A stretch of 64,000 bases of DNA from Archilochus colubris (taxonomy: Eukaryota; Chordata; Aves; Apodiformes; Trochilidae). The stretch is from positions 12,894,609-12,958,608 of the forward strand of contig CM041084.1 in NCBI GenBank assembly GCA_023079485.1, in the 5' to 3' direction. Below, one piece after another: positions 1-14,419 of the stretch. The stretch's first letter is position 1. Each line of letters starts with the position of its first letter. The notes below the pieces were generated by a model, which worked only from the letters and a program-made list of their open reading frames with translations, made no database searches and was not told the DNA's origin. Both the position numbers and the translations under genes were made by a program.

Positions 1-3000
1 CTGACGTTATGAAGTAAAGAGACTGTGTTTTTTAAAGATCTAGACTAAGAATTCTCTTTTTGATTACTTTTAGCCATCTACACCATGACTGTCTCACTCA
101 GAATTCTGATTTTCTAGTCATCACAGTACAGAGAGCAACTGGTATCACTGAAGTGTGCGACATCTCTCAGATCTGTAACATCTTAGTCATAGTGAGTGAA
201 TCTCTGTGCCAGGGCCTGTCTTAGACTTAATCCACACCTGTAGAAGTATCCTTTTTCCTTTCTCTTCCAGTTCTTTACACCCAAATCTGTATTTACACAA
301 AGATCCCTACAGTGAAATGCACAAAGAGGCACTTGTCACTGAAATCTTGTCACTTTTCACATGTAGTCTCTAGACTTTGTCATAATGTCTACTGCACTGA
401 ATAGATGATGTCTTCTACATTTTTTCTGAATTTGCTGTCTGACCTAGCTGCTCTTCGAAACAATCAAATCTATGTTGATGTAGTTAAAAAGTTTGAATAT
501 TTCTCCCTTCTTTTTCATCATGACATCCAGGAATAACCTCCTTTTCATGCATACAAAATCCTGTTGTGATAGCTTCCATTCCCAGGTCTCCATTTGTGTT
601 ACAGATGCTACGAAAAAATAATTGTCATGCACAAACACAGTGCTTTTGAATAGTCTAGAAACACTATTTTAATCTATAGTATATTTTTTTATTCTTTCTC
701 CTCCAGCTGGGACCAGGTACTAATTTTGAGTTACACACCTTATTCCATAAAATCTGCTTATATAAAGAAATATTCTTTTCCCAATTCATTATCATTTCAT
801 CATCTCTTCTAACAGCAAAGTAGTCCAGAGATGTATTTTCATTTTGGCTCTGTGTATTTTGATTTCTGCATGTAATTACTGATATTTTTTTCTTAAAAAA
901 AAATATATTTATTTTATGATGATCACCTGATTATGAGATAAATGCCCAACACCAGAAAGAAGTCATTTAGTTCCTCATGCTCCAGACGTAGAAAGATCCA
1001 TAAAAAACAGAGAAATCTCATTCATGCATTGAAATGAAACTTGGAGGAGGAAAATCTAAACTATATAAGATATAAAAATGTCTCCGAATCTTTCTGCCAG
1101 GAAAAAAGCATGTCAAAGAAAGCAGCTGTGACAGTGAAAGAGAAAGGCAATTCCCAATGGCAGGTATGGGTCCCAGTTTATGACTTGCCTAAGATATTGG
1201 GCATTGGGTATCTCTCACAGTGCTACATGGAACTGAGGCATGGTTCTTCTGCACCTTCAGTCTAGATGACAGTAATTTAGGATGAGATCCAAAGTAGTAC
1301 CTTTGCCATCTCAGGCACCTGAACAGATTTGTTGGATTTTTTTGGGATCCCTCTCCTGAAGCTAAATTCCACCTAAATTGCCATTTGGGCACCTAAGAAC
1401 TAGTTTAGTGCTGGGGCAAACCTGCAGCAAACTACACAAACTCACAGTGACTTCATTTCCTGCGTGCTGTGTTGGCTTTGTATCATGTGGGGAATGATGA
1501 GGCAAGACCTTCCACCCACCTTACCACTCCCTGCCTATCTGCACCTGCTCCTCCATGTTCCAGGGATGTATGGAGAGTGGGTTACACAATGGTACAAAAT
1601 TAACAGTTTAATGATGTCCAAATATGCCCCAACAAGTCCACAAAGAACTAAGTATGAGAGAATTTACAGAGGAAGAATGTCTCAGTGAGTCTGCAAAGAA
1701 GTAGTAGACCTGCTATGACTAAACTAATTTTTTTTAAACTAAGATATAACAGAGAATTCACAGGCTACAGGATTGTTTAGTAAGAGAAAATATGCAGATT
1801 CAAACAACAAAAAATTCTTAAGTTTCAAGCTTCCTCATATATATAACCTCTAAAATGCAAAGTTTTTAAAAAATAAATTTGGAAGTGTAATAATAAACCT
1901 GAGTAAAAGTAACAAGGCTTTTGTATTAGAGTTATTAAATATATTGAACACAATACTGTAAGAATGTTTGGCTTGCTTGATATTCTTCACAGACCATAGA
2001 TCAGCAGATAGTAGTTTATATTCCAACATCACATGAGAGCAACACTTCAAAAGTTGTGAAAGTTTTGAGCTAATTCAATAACAGTAAATTAGATTGTCCT
2101 AGATTGTAATTCTTGTATTCTTACTGAGGTATCTGTGTGTGGGCCTATGATAATTTGCATAGAACAATCTGTATTACAGCAAGATGGGGCAAGCACAATT
2201 TTTACTTTGGTTCAACTGTTGCTCATTGTGCAGCCAAAAAAATAAGGTGAGGCTGGTTACTTCAGGTTTTCTTTGCTTATCCTGGTTTTTGCACCATTGT
2301 TATATCTCACATTTGAGGTATGGAAAGCTGTATTTTAAAAACCTAGGGTTATTTTTTTTGTGGAGTATCTTTGTCACTCTTACAGCTTCTCAGTTGGTCT
2401 TATTAGCTCAAGAGGACACCACACTAACAGAAGACATCGGATAGCCAGGTGTTATTTGGCCATTTTGCTGTGAGACCACTCCAAGCTCAGATCTTCATGC
2501 AAGGACCTTCATGTCCTTGAAGATGGTCAGGGAAATTAAACTGTTGAAGGGCTATTCCCTCAAAGCAGCACTTACATGTTCATTTAGACAATCCTCGTTC
2601 TTGCCTGAAAACAAATGGTGTTTAGAAATCTTGGTATCAATACTGTAAATATCAACCATGCAAGACCAAAAGCCAGGACTTGGTGAAGCATAACAGAGTA
2701 ACTGAAAAAGGGGTGGCCAACAAGGGAGAGGAGCAGCATTTTGTCACGTCACATCTGTTTCAGAACTGTATGGTCACAGACACAAGAGTTCTATGAAATT
2801 AAACAGGTTTTAGCAATAGCTTTATTAGCAAGAGTAATTATCCTATTCCAAAAATAGTATCAATGATACTTTTAGTAAAAGAAAAATCTAGTGATAAAAC
2901 TGCAGTTTTTGTTTGTTTGACAAGGATTTAAAAAAATGATACTTTTAATGAGATGAAAAGTTTATTTTAAGAGCACAGAAATGTGCCCCTCCTGCCTAGA

Positions 3001-5668
3001 CTGCATACACATAGATGCTGAAGATAGATGTATTAGATTTGTCCTTGGCTATTATACCCAAAAGACATCAGGCACCCAGGTATATTTTAAACTAAATAAC
3101 TTGAGACTGTTCAAGCAGGTATGGTCTGAGCATGCCTGAGAGGCCAGAGCCCCTCTGGGATGTGCAGGGACGTTTTCCTACCCTTCACCAGCAGAATTTC
3201 AGCATAACCAGTGCTAGTAGCAACACAGAGGCTTCTGTCCAGGTTGTTCTTCATATGCATTTTCTAAGACCCCAGTCTGGTAAGGATATCTGACACTGTG
3301 AATTTAAAATTTAAGGCACCATGTGTTATAATTAAATGTCAAAACTCATTAAAAAATAAAGAGAGCTGGTTCAGTTAAAGCAAGCAAAACTGCAAATACT
3401 GTGTCTGTTCACTCATGAAAGATCTTTTGAGCATAAGAGATGCTCTCTGTGGGAAGCAGTTATACTGTCTGCTGTGTATGAATATTTCCACTGCAACCTG
3501 AGTTGGGAAATATTTGGACGTAAAGACAAAAAATATCCAAAGGAAAATTGTTACAATTTAAAGTGCATTTGTTCCTTCTATACAGGACAAAGAATAAGCA
3601 GATGGGATAATAAGATCAGAACAAGGGGAAATCTACAGATCAAAACATCTAATTTTCTGTGTTAAACAGAGCAAATTATTTCAGGAGGTAATAAACAGAA
3701 AATTAAAAAGATGAGAAAGAACAGTTACTTGGCTTTTACTTATCAGCATGCAGGGTAGTGGAGATAAATGCTTACGTTACCCATTGTTCTGGTCCAGCTT
3801 CCTTTTTGACTGTCCTGAAAAACTCAGTAAAACACTGACAATTGATGGAAGTTGAAAGAACAAGCAACTTGATTTTTTGTTTGAGAAATAAAAATCAGAA
3901 ACCATTTAAAAATATTATTAATTCAACTTCCTCATTGAATCTTTAGGTCATAATCTGTGTATCTTTGCAAGCTAAACAGTGAAGAAGGAGGTAGTCAAAC
4001 ATTCCCTCTAAAATGCAGTTAACTATTGCTTTCAGAGATAAATGTGTTCATTTACGGTGTAATTCAGGGGGTTGCAGGAACAACTATATGCCTCATCTCC
4101 ACTACTAGAAACTAGTTTTGTTAATCCACTGGTATCTCAGTTCACAACTGAAAAAATATTACACTGGAGAATGATCATATTGGTAATGCAGACAATTGTG
4201 TTACTTCTGAGCCCAGTTGTGCCAGATTTATTCATTAATTTTACCTGTACAAAAGAGCATATATTAAATCCATGACCAAGGATTTTAGAAGTCTTACAGC
4301 TGTATCAGAGCTATGTTATGTTAGCAGATCACTTTTTTCCACTTTTTCCTCAATTCCTTAACTAGTTTAGTTTAACATAATTGCTTAGATTGTCAAAATG
4401 AAAAAAGGGTGGTAAATTGAGACCATCTAACTATAAATCATTATATGAAACATTTATTATCATGTGAAAGGACACATTTAAAACTGCCACACACTCCAGA
4501 AAAAATAGTATGTGTGTAGTCTTCCAGTTAATTTGAAGTCCTAGGTAGGGAATTAAGTGCTGGCATTTCTTACATTATTTATATGAAGGTCTAAAAAATA
4601 CTGGTTGTTGTTCCATAGGAAGGGGAAAATCTTCCAGTGTTAAAAGCCAAACAAAAAATTGGTTAAATAGCATTCTCATGTCTACCTGAGAATTTGGTGG
4701 ATAAAATAAGAAAATCAACCTTTTTTTAATTGCTCCTTTTGTTTTGTACCATCAGGTTTAGTTAGGGTAAAAGGTGAGCAGCCTGAGGAATCACGAATTA
4801 ATTGAAGCCACGCTTTTCCGAGAGACAGATTACTTAATTTAGAGAAGCTGTGAGATCTTGAACTTTAGTTGGCTTCCTTTCAGAATGCACATTTTTGTCT
4901 AGACACTTTAACAGGCTCAGTTGAGAAGTAGAGGGAATTTAAAATCATGCAGTGTGTTAAACTAAATGGATTTAAAAATATGTATGTGAGAGAGATTCTT
5001 AGAAAGTAAAATTACAGAAACTGCAAACTGTCTAATAATTTCAGTATTACATGAAGGTTACCCAGGAATTAGAATCTTATACCTGTGGCAAAGGCCCATT
5101 ACAATGTAAGTACAGTTTCTACCACTGTGTGAGTAGCGACCCAGTAATTGAAATGCAGATGGCTACACAGTAGCCACAGTTTGGCACAGCAAAGACAAGT
5201 GAATACAACAGTGCCTGCTAGTGATGACAAAAAGAAAGAAGAACAATATTCTCTGAAATGACAGATTATTCATTCCTATGATACTGGTTTTGTCTCAGAT
5301 ATTATTTTGGCAATATCTTTTTCATTTCTGAAAGCACATTCCTGATGAAAAAATCTCTTTCCTTGATGTCTTTTTTTATGTCTAAGACCATGTGGAGGTA
5401 TTCGGAATCTTTCCTGGAACTAAAGATTTGACTATAGCTGAATATCTCCTGTGTGATTTATCCTTTCATACTGTTTCTCATTAGAACTTTAGGATTAAAG
5501 ATGCTTTTATCTATGGACTGTATTAGAGCTCAGCAAGTGCTGATGCTGGCCCATGTTGGTATTGCCTTTAGATGACTCTGATCACTGCTTTCAAAATCCT
5601 TTTGTCTACCAATATTAAGAATGAACACCAAGAAATCTTGGATACACTCTCTGGAATAAGTTAGCTGC

Positions 5669-5694
5669 TTTTTTTTTTTTTTTTTTTTTTTTTT
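5669..5694. repeat. Poly(T) tract, 26 bases
   Basis: An uninterrupted run of 26 T lies between GCTGC and GACATC. On the - strand it would be a poly(A) tail. I see no AATAAA-type signal placed before it in that orientation and no coding relic beside it, so I call it a simple repeat and not a retrocopy tail. Confidence 0.9.
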
Positions 5695-6394
5695 GACATC
5701 TTAACCAATAAAGAAAGAAGAATTGGATTACAAAGAATTAATTTAAAGTCATACCTCTACAATATATATAATACTTAGTTAAAATTACATGCTTTCTTAC
5801 CAACAGATGTATTTACATGACTCAATGGGATGTGCTTCTCTGGCTTTGCCAGTATTGCTGTACCAATTTCTTGGCTATAGCTATGCACTATTTTTGCCCA
5901 GTGCTGACAAATTTAGATTGTATGTTCTTGGAATGATGGAAGATGCAGTTAATAGTGAAAATCATATGCCTGGACATGGTGAATTGCATTTAAAATATCT
6001 TAGGTTTTACTGGCCTACTTTTTTCTTGGAGCTCTCTTTGTTAGTAGGAATTACTGGAAGCTTCTCCAAAACAAAATGTCTTTAAGAAAATATAGCTACA
6101 TTTTTGATATCTCAAATCTACTCAGAAACAAAAATGGTTTCTTCATCTGTGGTCTGACCTAATCCCAGACACATAGTCTGAGTGATGGTAATTATACACA
6201 GCTTTAGCTCTGCCTTATTTCAATTAATTCTGATTACAAGGATGAGTCCTGGGAAGTTCTAATAGCCTAACATAGGTTAAGAGCAGGTCAGAACTTGGCT
6301 TTGGCAGGGCTGGTAAATCTTGTAAACATTTAGGAGGGCAAGGAACAGAAGAAACTATGGCAACTATCATACTCTCCTCAGTTACACTCTACAG

Positions 6395-6445
6395 CTATAT
6401 GAATATATCTAGCTTCTGACCTATAGGAATATATCTAGCTTGGAC
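6395..6445. repeat. Short tandem duplication, 26-bp period
   Basis: Two adjacent copies begin CTATATGAATATATCTAGCT and CTATAGGAATATATCTAGCT. The first 21 bases match at 20 positions, and then the copies diverge. This looks like a local slippage or repair duplication with no coding content. Confidence 0.8.
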
Positions 6446-7784
6446 CCTGTGTTCAGCTGAGGTCCAAACTAAAGCAGAGGCTGAAATTTTTATCTATCAG
6501 GGTAGAAAGCAGCAAAAAATTAAATCAAAGCTTCTTTCTTTTCTTTGCACTTTTATTTAATGGTGGATGATATCAGTCTGTGCTAGAGGAGAGTGGGAAA
6601 TTTTAGAATCTAGCTACAAACCATAGTGCATGCAATATATACTTCATTATATCTTTCATTTCTCATAGTATGAAGACAAATGGTTAATATCACACTTTGA
6701 AAAAAATTCTTTTTTTTTTCTTCAGTCCTTAAAAGTAAGTAAGTTGGCTTCTCTCCATACATATATTCTCTGTTGAAGCAATTTCAGAAAAGTTTGCCTT
6801 CACATCATACTGAGCCAGATTCTTTCTGAGTTTTAGTTCTGTAAGGCAGTTGATTGCCTTGGTTGTTCCGTCTGATACATCTGAGGTGGAGCTAAAATGT
6901 AAATGAAAAGCAAAGCTTCTGCTTTAATCTTTACCTTGGGCTTGACCTTGAATTCCTTGAGTTCCTACTTGTCTCACTCATTCTGGTGCAATATCAGCAA
7001 CAGCTTTTTGTGCTTTATTTGGGACAACAATTCGAAGCTGCTGAAAAATGCAACAAAAAGGAAAAGTAATTTCACAGACCTCATTGTGCCGACCTATTCC
7101 TGTTCTCAGATAATTCAAGGAGTCAAAAGGAGGTTTATCCACTTTCTTCTCTGGAAGTGTCATTGTTGCCATGCATGATTAATGGACTAAATTTCCAATC
7201 TCAAATTACACCTGGAAAGTTATCCTAGTGCAGACCTGGCTGTAACATCAGAACTAGATGTTGCTAAGAATATGTAGGGCTTCTTAAATGCCATGTATCT
7301 CTTTTAGAGAATAACCGAAAAGTTAATGCTCAAAGAAATAACTCACTGGTAAAATAATGTGTAAGATAGGTTGTGAAATGTGGATTTCTAAATGAGTAAG
7401 ATTAATGATGTGTTAAGGGATTAAAATATGAACTCATTTGTTGCGTAATGATGCCTGTCAGTGTTCTATATTAACTAATTACTAGGCCTATTATTAAGAT
7501 GGGAGGTTATGGCTTTATTATCCCCTGATGAGTAGATGAATAGAAGTATGTGGATGACAGAATGGAAAAAAAGGGAATTAAATAAATTTGCTTCAATTCT
7601 TTATGAAAAAACAAGAAAGAAACCTATATAACGTGAACACAATGGGAAGAAGTTACTGGAAGTCCAAGAGGATAAGCTTGGCAACAGATGGAGCTCACAG
7701 CACTGCTACAGGCCTGCTTATTATCTCATTACCATGTGCTATTTTCACAGAAAAACTGTCTATGTTTCTATCTACTTGAGTTAA

Positions 7785-7832
7785 GATCATTTTTATCTCC
7801 CACAGGCTATACAGGAATTCTATGATTATAGA
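7785..7832 (+). repeat. Possible CR1 3' tail relic
   Basis: The stretch ends in AATTCTATGATTATAG, which is how avian CR1 elements end. The preceding TTAAGATCA and CTCCCACAGGCTA can be loosely matched to the usual CR1 GATGATCTT...TTCCAACCTA text. The match is short and degraded, so chance resemblance is possible. Confidence 0.3.
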
Positions 7833-8190
7833 ACACCTGACTGAATATTTTATCAACTTTTCATTTCTGACATTTCACATGTGACCCTAAAGTCTTTCCA
7901 GGTTGAGTGAAGGAGGTGATGGGGAAGGGACTCTGGAGCCCAAAAAAGCCTTCCACCAGTGCAGAAGTCAAATATTGCCAATTCTTTTAGAAAAACTATT
8001 TTGTGAGCAGAGAAGGTCACAGGGGAGGTGTAATAGGCATGCAGGCAACACTTCTGTGATCAGCGTTCAAACATTTTATGTTGAAGGAATGTGGTTCAAA
8101 GCAGCAAGTAATTTCTGAGAACACAGGGATCATCAGTAGAGGAAAAACAAAAGTATTATTAAGGGAGAAGCTGACTGACAAGTGATATTT

Positions 8191-8668
8191 CAATCTTGAG
8201 CCAGGACAAGAATTACATAAGCATTTTGGAGCAAGGCCAGTAAGGAGTCATGAAATTATTAGGGGGCTGAGAACTTCTGAGGAGAGAAGAGATGGATCTG
8301 TTCAGTCCTCAGAAGTGAAGGCTACAGAGAGATCTTACTGCTGTCTGAAAAACACCTAATGCAAGTATATAGGGAACACAAAGTAAATTCTTCATAGTGA
8401 ACACTAATGTGACAAGAGGCAAAAGACATAACTTGGGAAACAGAAAATTTCAAAATTTCTAAGGAAAAAGTTACCATGAAGGTGGCTGAATACTGGAGAA
8501 CATTGTCCAGCAAGGTTGTGAAATTGTCAGACTTGGACTTGTTATGGACTCATCTAGACATGGTCCTGAGCAAGGAGGTTTTTATTAGATCTAATTTGAG
8601 CTGGGGCTTAGGTTAGATGACATCCAGAGGTCCTTTCTGACCTAAAGTAGCCTTTGATTCTTTGTCAT
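8191..8668 (+). mobile_element. Eroded CR1 LINE fragment (3' end)
   Basis: Several segments follow the order of the avian CR1 3' region on the + strand. First is a GGACAAGAA...TTGGAGCAAGGCC segment. Next comes ATTAGGGGGCTGAGAA, followed by GATCTGTTCAGTCCTCAGAAG. Then TTACTGCTGTCTG appears, and GACATGGTCCTGAGCAA comes after it. The last is TTAGATGACATCCAGAGGTC, closing with CCTTTGATTCTTTGTC. Divergence is heavy and no reading frame survives, so this is an old 5'-truncated copy. The 63-codon frame on the opposite strand inside it has no meaning. Confidence 0.8.
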
Positions 8669-11600
8669 AAAAATCCATCACATAACAGCACATGGGAAAC
8701 AATAAAAAGACTATAAACTTGACCCTAGCATTGTAGCTAGACATTGCTTTTACCTATAATTTAGTGATAGGTTCGATATAGGTTTTTCTGCCTATATTAA
8801 AGAGTTATTCTAGTTAAATTGATCTCAAATAAATTATTATCTCTTATTTATGAATATGTGTTATGTAATGAGGTGAAAATAATTTGTATAGTTTGTGAGA
8901 CTGAGGTTTAGACCAACAAATTAAACTACTAATCAGAAAGTTGGAAATTTAAAAAAAAAATCTGTGCATACACTTATTTCATAGGGTACAAATGGCTGTA
9001 AAGGGATAAACTGAGACTGGAAATGCTCTGTATTCCAAACAATTTCCTGAGATCCATCCTTACTTAAGGTATTACAATGGAACATACATGATTAAAACTA
9101 TAACATCTGAGGAAACTGTTGTGATTTAGAAAATGGTGAAGAGAGAAAAAAGAGGACAGTAGAAGAAGTAAATGAATGCTGCAGATGCTGCTCATTTACA
9201 TTTTTAAGTTTATCTTGGCTCCTTCCTTTCTACAGGAAATGGGCCACATTGCTTAATATTTCACCAGACTACCAGTAACTATTTTAGCATCTCTCTAAAC
9301 TGTGTAATAATCTTAAATTATGGATGTATGTATTTCATAATCTATGAAACTTCTTTCGTGCATTTAATTGCCAAAGGAACTCAAAGGAAACTTGGATGGA
9401 AAAGATTTCTACTACTGAAATTTGAGGACATTTTTCCAAAGGAAAAAAGTGCCGGCTGCTCATTTCCTTGAAAGAACGTTTCTGACCCTCTAAAGGTGGA
9501 TTTCAAGTATATGGAAACCATGTCTGGGCTGGATTATTTATACTCCATAGAGGCCATGAGACGGTTTTGCAGCATTTCTGTTACTCACAGAGAGGCAGTA
9601 CTTTGCTCAGGTTCTTGGTTTTTGAGGATGTTAACAACCTACTCAATATCTTAACTCTTCCTGCACACAGCACTTGGAAGGATTTTCAGGAAAGATCTGA
9701 AAGATCATTTCTTTCAGAAAGACCTAACACTGGTCCAGACACAAACAGTTGTAGACTTGTGCTAACTTTCAGACTTTTTTGTCCTTCACTGGGCATATTA
9801 CTCAATATTTGTTCTGTATTATTCATTTACAAACAGCAAAATTTTCTTCTGTTCTGTCTCTAACAACTTCTCATCAGCTTATCCTGTCCTGTTAGGTAAA
9901 CCTCTAAGTCACTGCAGGCAAGGCTGAGATCCTGAGGTACGATTTTAAAGGAAGAGAGTTTCTAAAACTAATAGATTTCAGGTTCTTTTTAATTTATATT
10001 ATGCTTTTCAAGACTCTGAATCTTATGTCTCCTAACTTTTCTCTCACCTACAAGGCTAGATTTTTTTTTTCCTTTTTAAATAAGGGCAGAGATATTTTCC
10101 CCATGTAGAGTTGAAAGGACAACATTGCAAATTATTATTTTTCCAGAGAAAGCATTGCATGACATTCTTCTTAGCTGTAAATCCTGTACTGGAGACTGGC
10201 AGCTTTTAGAGAACATAATGTATTTGTTACACAACAATGTGCTTTATGTAATTTCTCCTTTGTTCCAGAGAGAAAACTAGGTTAAACTTAATATGATTTA
10301 TATGTAGATAGGCGTTAATAGATAACCACATTTTGTAATCAGATGTTAGGCAACAGATATGTGTTTAACTTGTTTTGGAAGCAAAAAACCTGTCACTCAG
10401 GTAGAATTACACTTTAAACATTTATTTCCACTTTCTAAAATTCTTGCTAAAGCAGAAGAAAGGTCGGATTTCTTCTCTCCCTTCTTGACTTAGAAACACT
10501 GACCACTGTCAGTTCAGCTGACTGGAGAAGTCAGTAAAAAAGACATTAATTCATCAGTCATTCTGGACTGTTATTGCGTATAATAACAGTTACTCCTACT
10601 GCTCTATGAGGATCACAACATGGCCTACAAATAGCAACCACCTCTCACGCCACCTGTCTTACTCAGTGCAATACAAAATGATCTACAGATGAGAAAAAGG
10701 AAGCTCAGACTTGAAAGAACTTAAGCTTTTGAGCTTTTAGAAATTTTTAAAGATTCACTTCTCTCCTTTCAATTCTTTTAGAGAACTCTTTTATTGTTAT
10801 CTTTGAATTATCTTCTTAGAGATACATGTACGTAAGAAATTGGTCTGATTAGCTATATTATCCAAAATTATAGTAGTTAGCAAATGAATCTACTACCAAA
10901 AATGTGTGGAGCTGTCTTTTATAGTGTGAATTCATCCTCTCCTGAACGACCTAAAGACTTGACATTTTTGGATCCATATTCAGATTACATCAGTCCAGAT
11001 TTCAATATAAACACTGGAGAAAAAAAAAAAAAGTTTATTCTTTTACCACTAGTAAAGTAACTACTCAACGAAAGGTTTCCTAAGTGCATCATTCTCAAAG
11101 CTAAAAAGGCAATCTAAAAGTGGAGTGGCAGAAGCCCTACCATAAAAAGTTGTCATTATACAGTTAGTAGCTAAGGACTGCTATATAATTGATGTTCTGC
11201 ACTGTTCTGTTTTGGTAGATCACATAGTACATACATAATACAATCATACATCTTCCTTATTATCAGGAAAATTCAAGTCACATCTCACTTATTACCAAGA
11301 ATTCCAGATACAGCTTGAGTTAATAAAATGCTTGCATAAAATCATAATTGAAAATTTAATATAATCTTATTTGATCACTGAGTATAAAAATCAGTAAATT
11401 AAAAGCAATGACACCAAAATTTCACACAGAGAGGAGACAGACAGCCAAGGAATGCTGAAATTATTGTTTGACCTGCTGCAGCTCTCTGAGTAAATGAAGA
11501 GAATATAAATCCTTGGAAAGGAATATTCTTTCCATTAGCTGACTGAACATCCTCTGGCAATGATTCTGCCACACTAGGAAGGTGAAAACTAGTTTCAGAA

Positions 11601-12928
11601 AAAAAAAACAAAACAATTCCCCCCCCACAAAAAAAAAAAAAAAAACAACCAAAAACCGAAAAAAAAATATCATTCTCTTATCAGATAGTCAAATGAATGG
11701 CTATTTGGTGACTTAACAGGAGGGTAGCCAACAGCTGTTAGCTATTTTTCTGGCTTTTACAGATAGATCATGAAGACTAGATATGGCCAAAAATTACTAG
11801 CAGGAATATTATGAATAATTTAGAACATATTCACAGTCAGACTTTCAACAAATCAGAACACAATCAGGCAAAGCCCTGACGATTTCAATTCACTGGAATG
11901 ACTCCAAATATAAGTTGATCAGATGGTGACTAATGATATCTTAAATGTCTAGAACTATTTGTAGGATATAAGCAGAAAAGCTTACAGGTAGTTTAAGGAG
12001 TAATTTAATGAAACTACTTCAGAAGGTAGAGATGAGGAACCCTTTGTTAAGGGTGCCCTTACCTCAGTGTAGTGAGATCTTTTATATTATGAAGTACACC
12101 ATAGAGGCAAAGCAAAGTCTAGAGAACATGGAAGGGAAAAAATGGCCCAATACTGCTTTCCAGTAAAAGGCAATAGACCACTTTAAAGGAAATGTACTAT
12201 CCCTGGTAGCCAGGGGCAAATGTCTTTTGTACAGTACAAATGCACAGTTTTAGTGGAAAGTTAAAATGTTTCTCTTGTAAAACAGACTACATTATGGTAA
12301 AGCAAAGCCTGAATTACACTTAGTCAAAAGCAGCTGTAGCTTGGTTTTGATCTTGTATACTGTGAGTTTTGTGAATAATAAAAATACCTCAAGCAGATTA
12401 TTGGGTTGCTTGCTCAGTTGCTGCAGCCACTTTAACTCTCCTTATGAAGAAAAATGACTCATACAAATCACCATTAAGAGTCACTGACTGAATCTGTCTG
12501 GTTGATTTTATATGTTGAATATGATGTTTATTAGGTTCAGGATAAGTTTGTGCCACTGTCCTTTTCTCCTTTATGAAAAAAAAAAAGACATCAGGATGAC
12601 ATGCTAACACCTTTCTGTAGACTTTTGTAGAAATAATTTTGAATTATATGGGAAAAGAAATACCATTCATTCATTACCTGGAGATTTGAGACTGAAGCTT
12701 GTCTTTTTGCACGTAGTTGTCAGGAAAAAAATATTTACATAATTGTCCTTTTTAAATAATGTTCACCAGAAAAAGTCACTCATTTAAACAAAGAATAAGA
12801 TTGGGGTAGGACAAATTTTTTTTAAAATCTGTCTCATATATGACTGTGGCACAGTAGTTTAAAGTATACTCTGAATGCTCTGCACTGACCAAGAATAACT
12901 GAATTCCCTCCAGTGGGCTGAAAGTCCA
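8669..12928. other. Unique non-coding block
   Basis: No gene or recognisable interspersed repeat is visible apart from the A-rich/C-run tract near 11600. The open frames of 60-98 codons have no family resemblance. Sequence is AT-rich throughout. Confidence 0.65.
11599..11668. repeat. A-rich tract with C8 run
   Basis: Runs of A are interrupted by an eight-base C run and by CAACC/ACCGA pieces. The two overlapping - strand frames of 70 codons here are phenylalanine-rich because they translate poly-A in reverse. They are artefacts of composition. Confidence 0.85.
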
Positions 12929-13020
12929 TTGCCAGCTGTGTAACTATGGCTCAGTGATCCTCTTAGCTGATTTTTCTGTTTATTAATGATAGAATGCTCC
13001 CTTTCCCAAAGATGCTGGAT
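12929..13020 (+). repeat. Probable MIR-like SINE relic
   Basis: TTGCCAGCTGTGTAACTATGG followed by CTCAGTGATCCTCTTAGCTG and then TGCTCCCTTTCCCAAAGATG has the order of the MIR core and its amniote relatives. In those, 'agctgtgtgaccttgggcaa' is followed by 'cctcagtttcc' and then a CTTT...AAAG block. It is highly diverged, and I am only moderately sure. Confidence 0.4.
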
Positions 13021-14287
13021 GTGTCTCTGCAGAAGACAGAGGAGCTCAGCAGTTCACATCCCAGTGAGCCAGAGAAGAAAGGAGGAAGGAGAAAACTTCC
13101 AGCAGCTCCTGAGCTTTCAGACACGTATGGAGTTGATAGTTAAAGAAAATACAACCTAAGTAACATGTGGCAAGAACAAACAAATGCTACTGAGAAAAAA
13201 ATATTCTTTCAACTTCTTTCATGGCTGGTCACTATGGCTGACCATGGGGGTTGTAAGCTGCCTCCATCATTACTGTATCTCTTGTGTCTGGCCTCTGAGA
13301 CAGTCAGCAGAGCAAAGGAGTTTGGTATGTCTGAAAGTAAAGCCTCTCCTCCAAAACCTGGGCTCACCTCTGCCTTTGCAATCAGTGTCTCATGATCATA
13401 GCTGGCACATTTAGCAAATTCTCTTGTGCTTAATTTTGTTTTTATATTAACTTACCTACAAATAAAGATTGCCTTCCTTGTTTTCTTGTTTATTTGTAAT
13501 CATCATGAACTTTTTTTATCCCATATTGTGCTATTTCAAGGCTTTTTCCTACCAGTACTCTACAAGATTCCAGTAGTCACTCTCATACAATTCCCACCAA
13601 AGCTGGAGGACTGACGTCCTCTTTGCTACAGTCTGTGGAATAAGGTAATGGTATCTACAACACATCTCTCCTTTATGTCATGCTTGTTGAAGGATATTAT
13701 TTGTTGGTGCGAAAGGCATTTTTTATTCCTTTTCTTGGAATGAGACACTAAGGAGATAAGAAAGCAACAGCCACACTGTCATATTGGTGTACTCAAGCCT
13801 ATGAAACAAACCAAAAATAGGTAGAATTTCAGTCAGAAATTCTCTTGAGAATTGGATTCTCTCTTCCCCTGCATAATCTGAATTTTTAGACAGTAATTTT
13901 CAATTATTATCATCTCACAAATCTTGAAGAAATAAGGAAAGGGAACGGTGGCACTACACTTCCTCTTCTACTCTACTGTAGGTAAAAGGAGGATACTTAG
14001 TGATTTGCACACCACCCTCACTCCCTGTGAATAGAAATTAAATGAAAAATTTGAAGGAATCTGGTTTAGAGACTTATTCATAATACCTGTGTAAAATTAC
14101 AATGTTCTTATATGGTATAGGAATTAATTTTTTATGGAGACCTTTGATCCAGCCCATTTATGATGAGCAAAGTTCAGTTGCTATCAGGTGGGCCCACACT
14201 TTTCTATTAGCATTTTAAAATTTTTTCAAATTCAGTCACAGTGAACATTCACTGAACATTTCCTTGGGGTCAGTTTAGCTGCCTAAG

Positions 14288-14345
14288 TGAACTGCATATT
14301 CAAATACTGGGTATCATGAAGTGCATATTCAAATAATAGCCACAA
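14288..14345. repeat. Tandem duplication, 29-bp period
   Basis: TGAACTGCATATTCAAATA at 14288 recurs as TGAAGTGCATATTCAAATA at 14317, with 18 of 19 bases identical. The intervening and following bases diverge. This is a local duplication without coding content. Confidence 0.75.
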
Positions 14346-14401
14346 ACTAGGAAGCCATTTTGAACAATCTGGGCCTTAGACGTATAAGTATAGTCATCTG
14401 T

Positions 14402-14419
14402 GTTGACAGTTGTGTCAAC
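14402..14419. other. Short perfect hairpin
   Basis: GTTGACA, the loop GTTG, and TGTCAAC form a 7-bp perfect stem with a 4-base loop. No poly-T tail or RNA-gene context is present, so this may be chance. Confidence 0.5.

Larger units (their letters stand above)
1..8190. other. AT-rich unique non-coding block
   Basis: No gene or exon can be supported in this stretch. Open frames are all under 100 codons, overlap on both strands, and show no recognisable domain, signal peptide or repeated residue pattern. The block holds one 26-base poly-T run, a short tandem duplication near 6395, and a doubtful CR1 tail near 7785, each listed separately. It otherwise reads as unique intergenic or intronic DNA with many short A and T runs. 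Confidence 0.7.

Noticed and set aside
2481..2525. Hairpin around AAGGACCTTCATGTCCTTG
   Set aside because: The stem is short and has no RNA-gene features. Stems of this size are expected often by chance.
5669..5694. Poly-T as the tail of a processed pseudogene on the - strand
   Set aside because: No polyadenylation signal in the right place and no coding relic or target duplication next to it.
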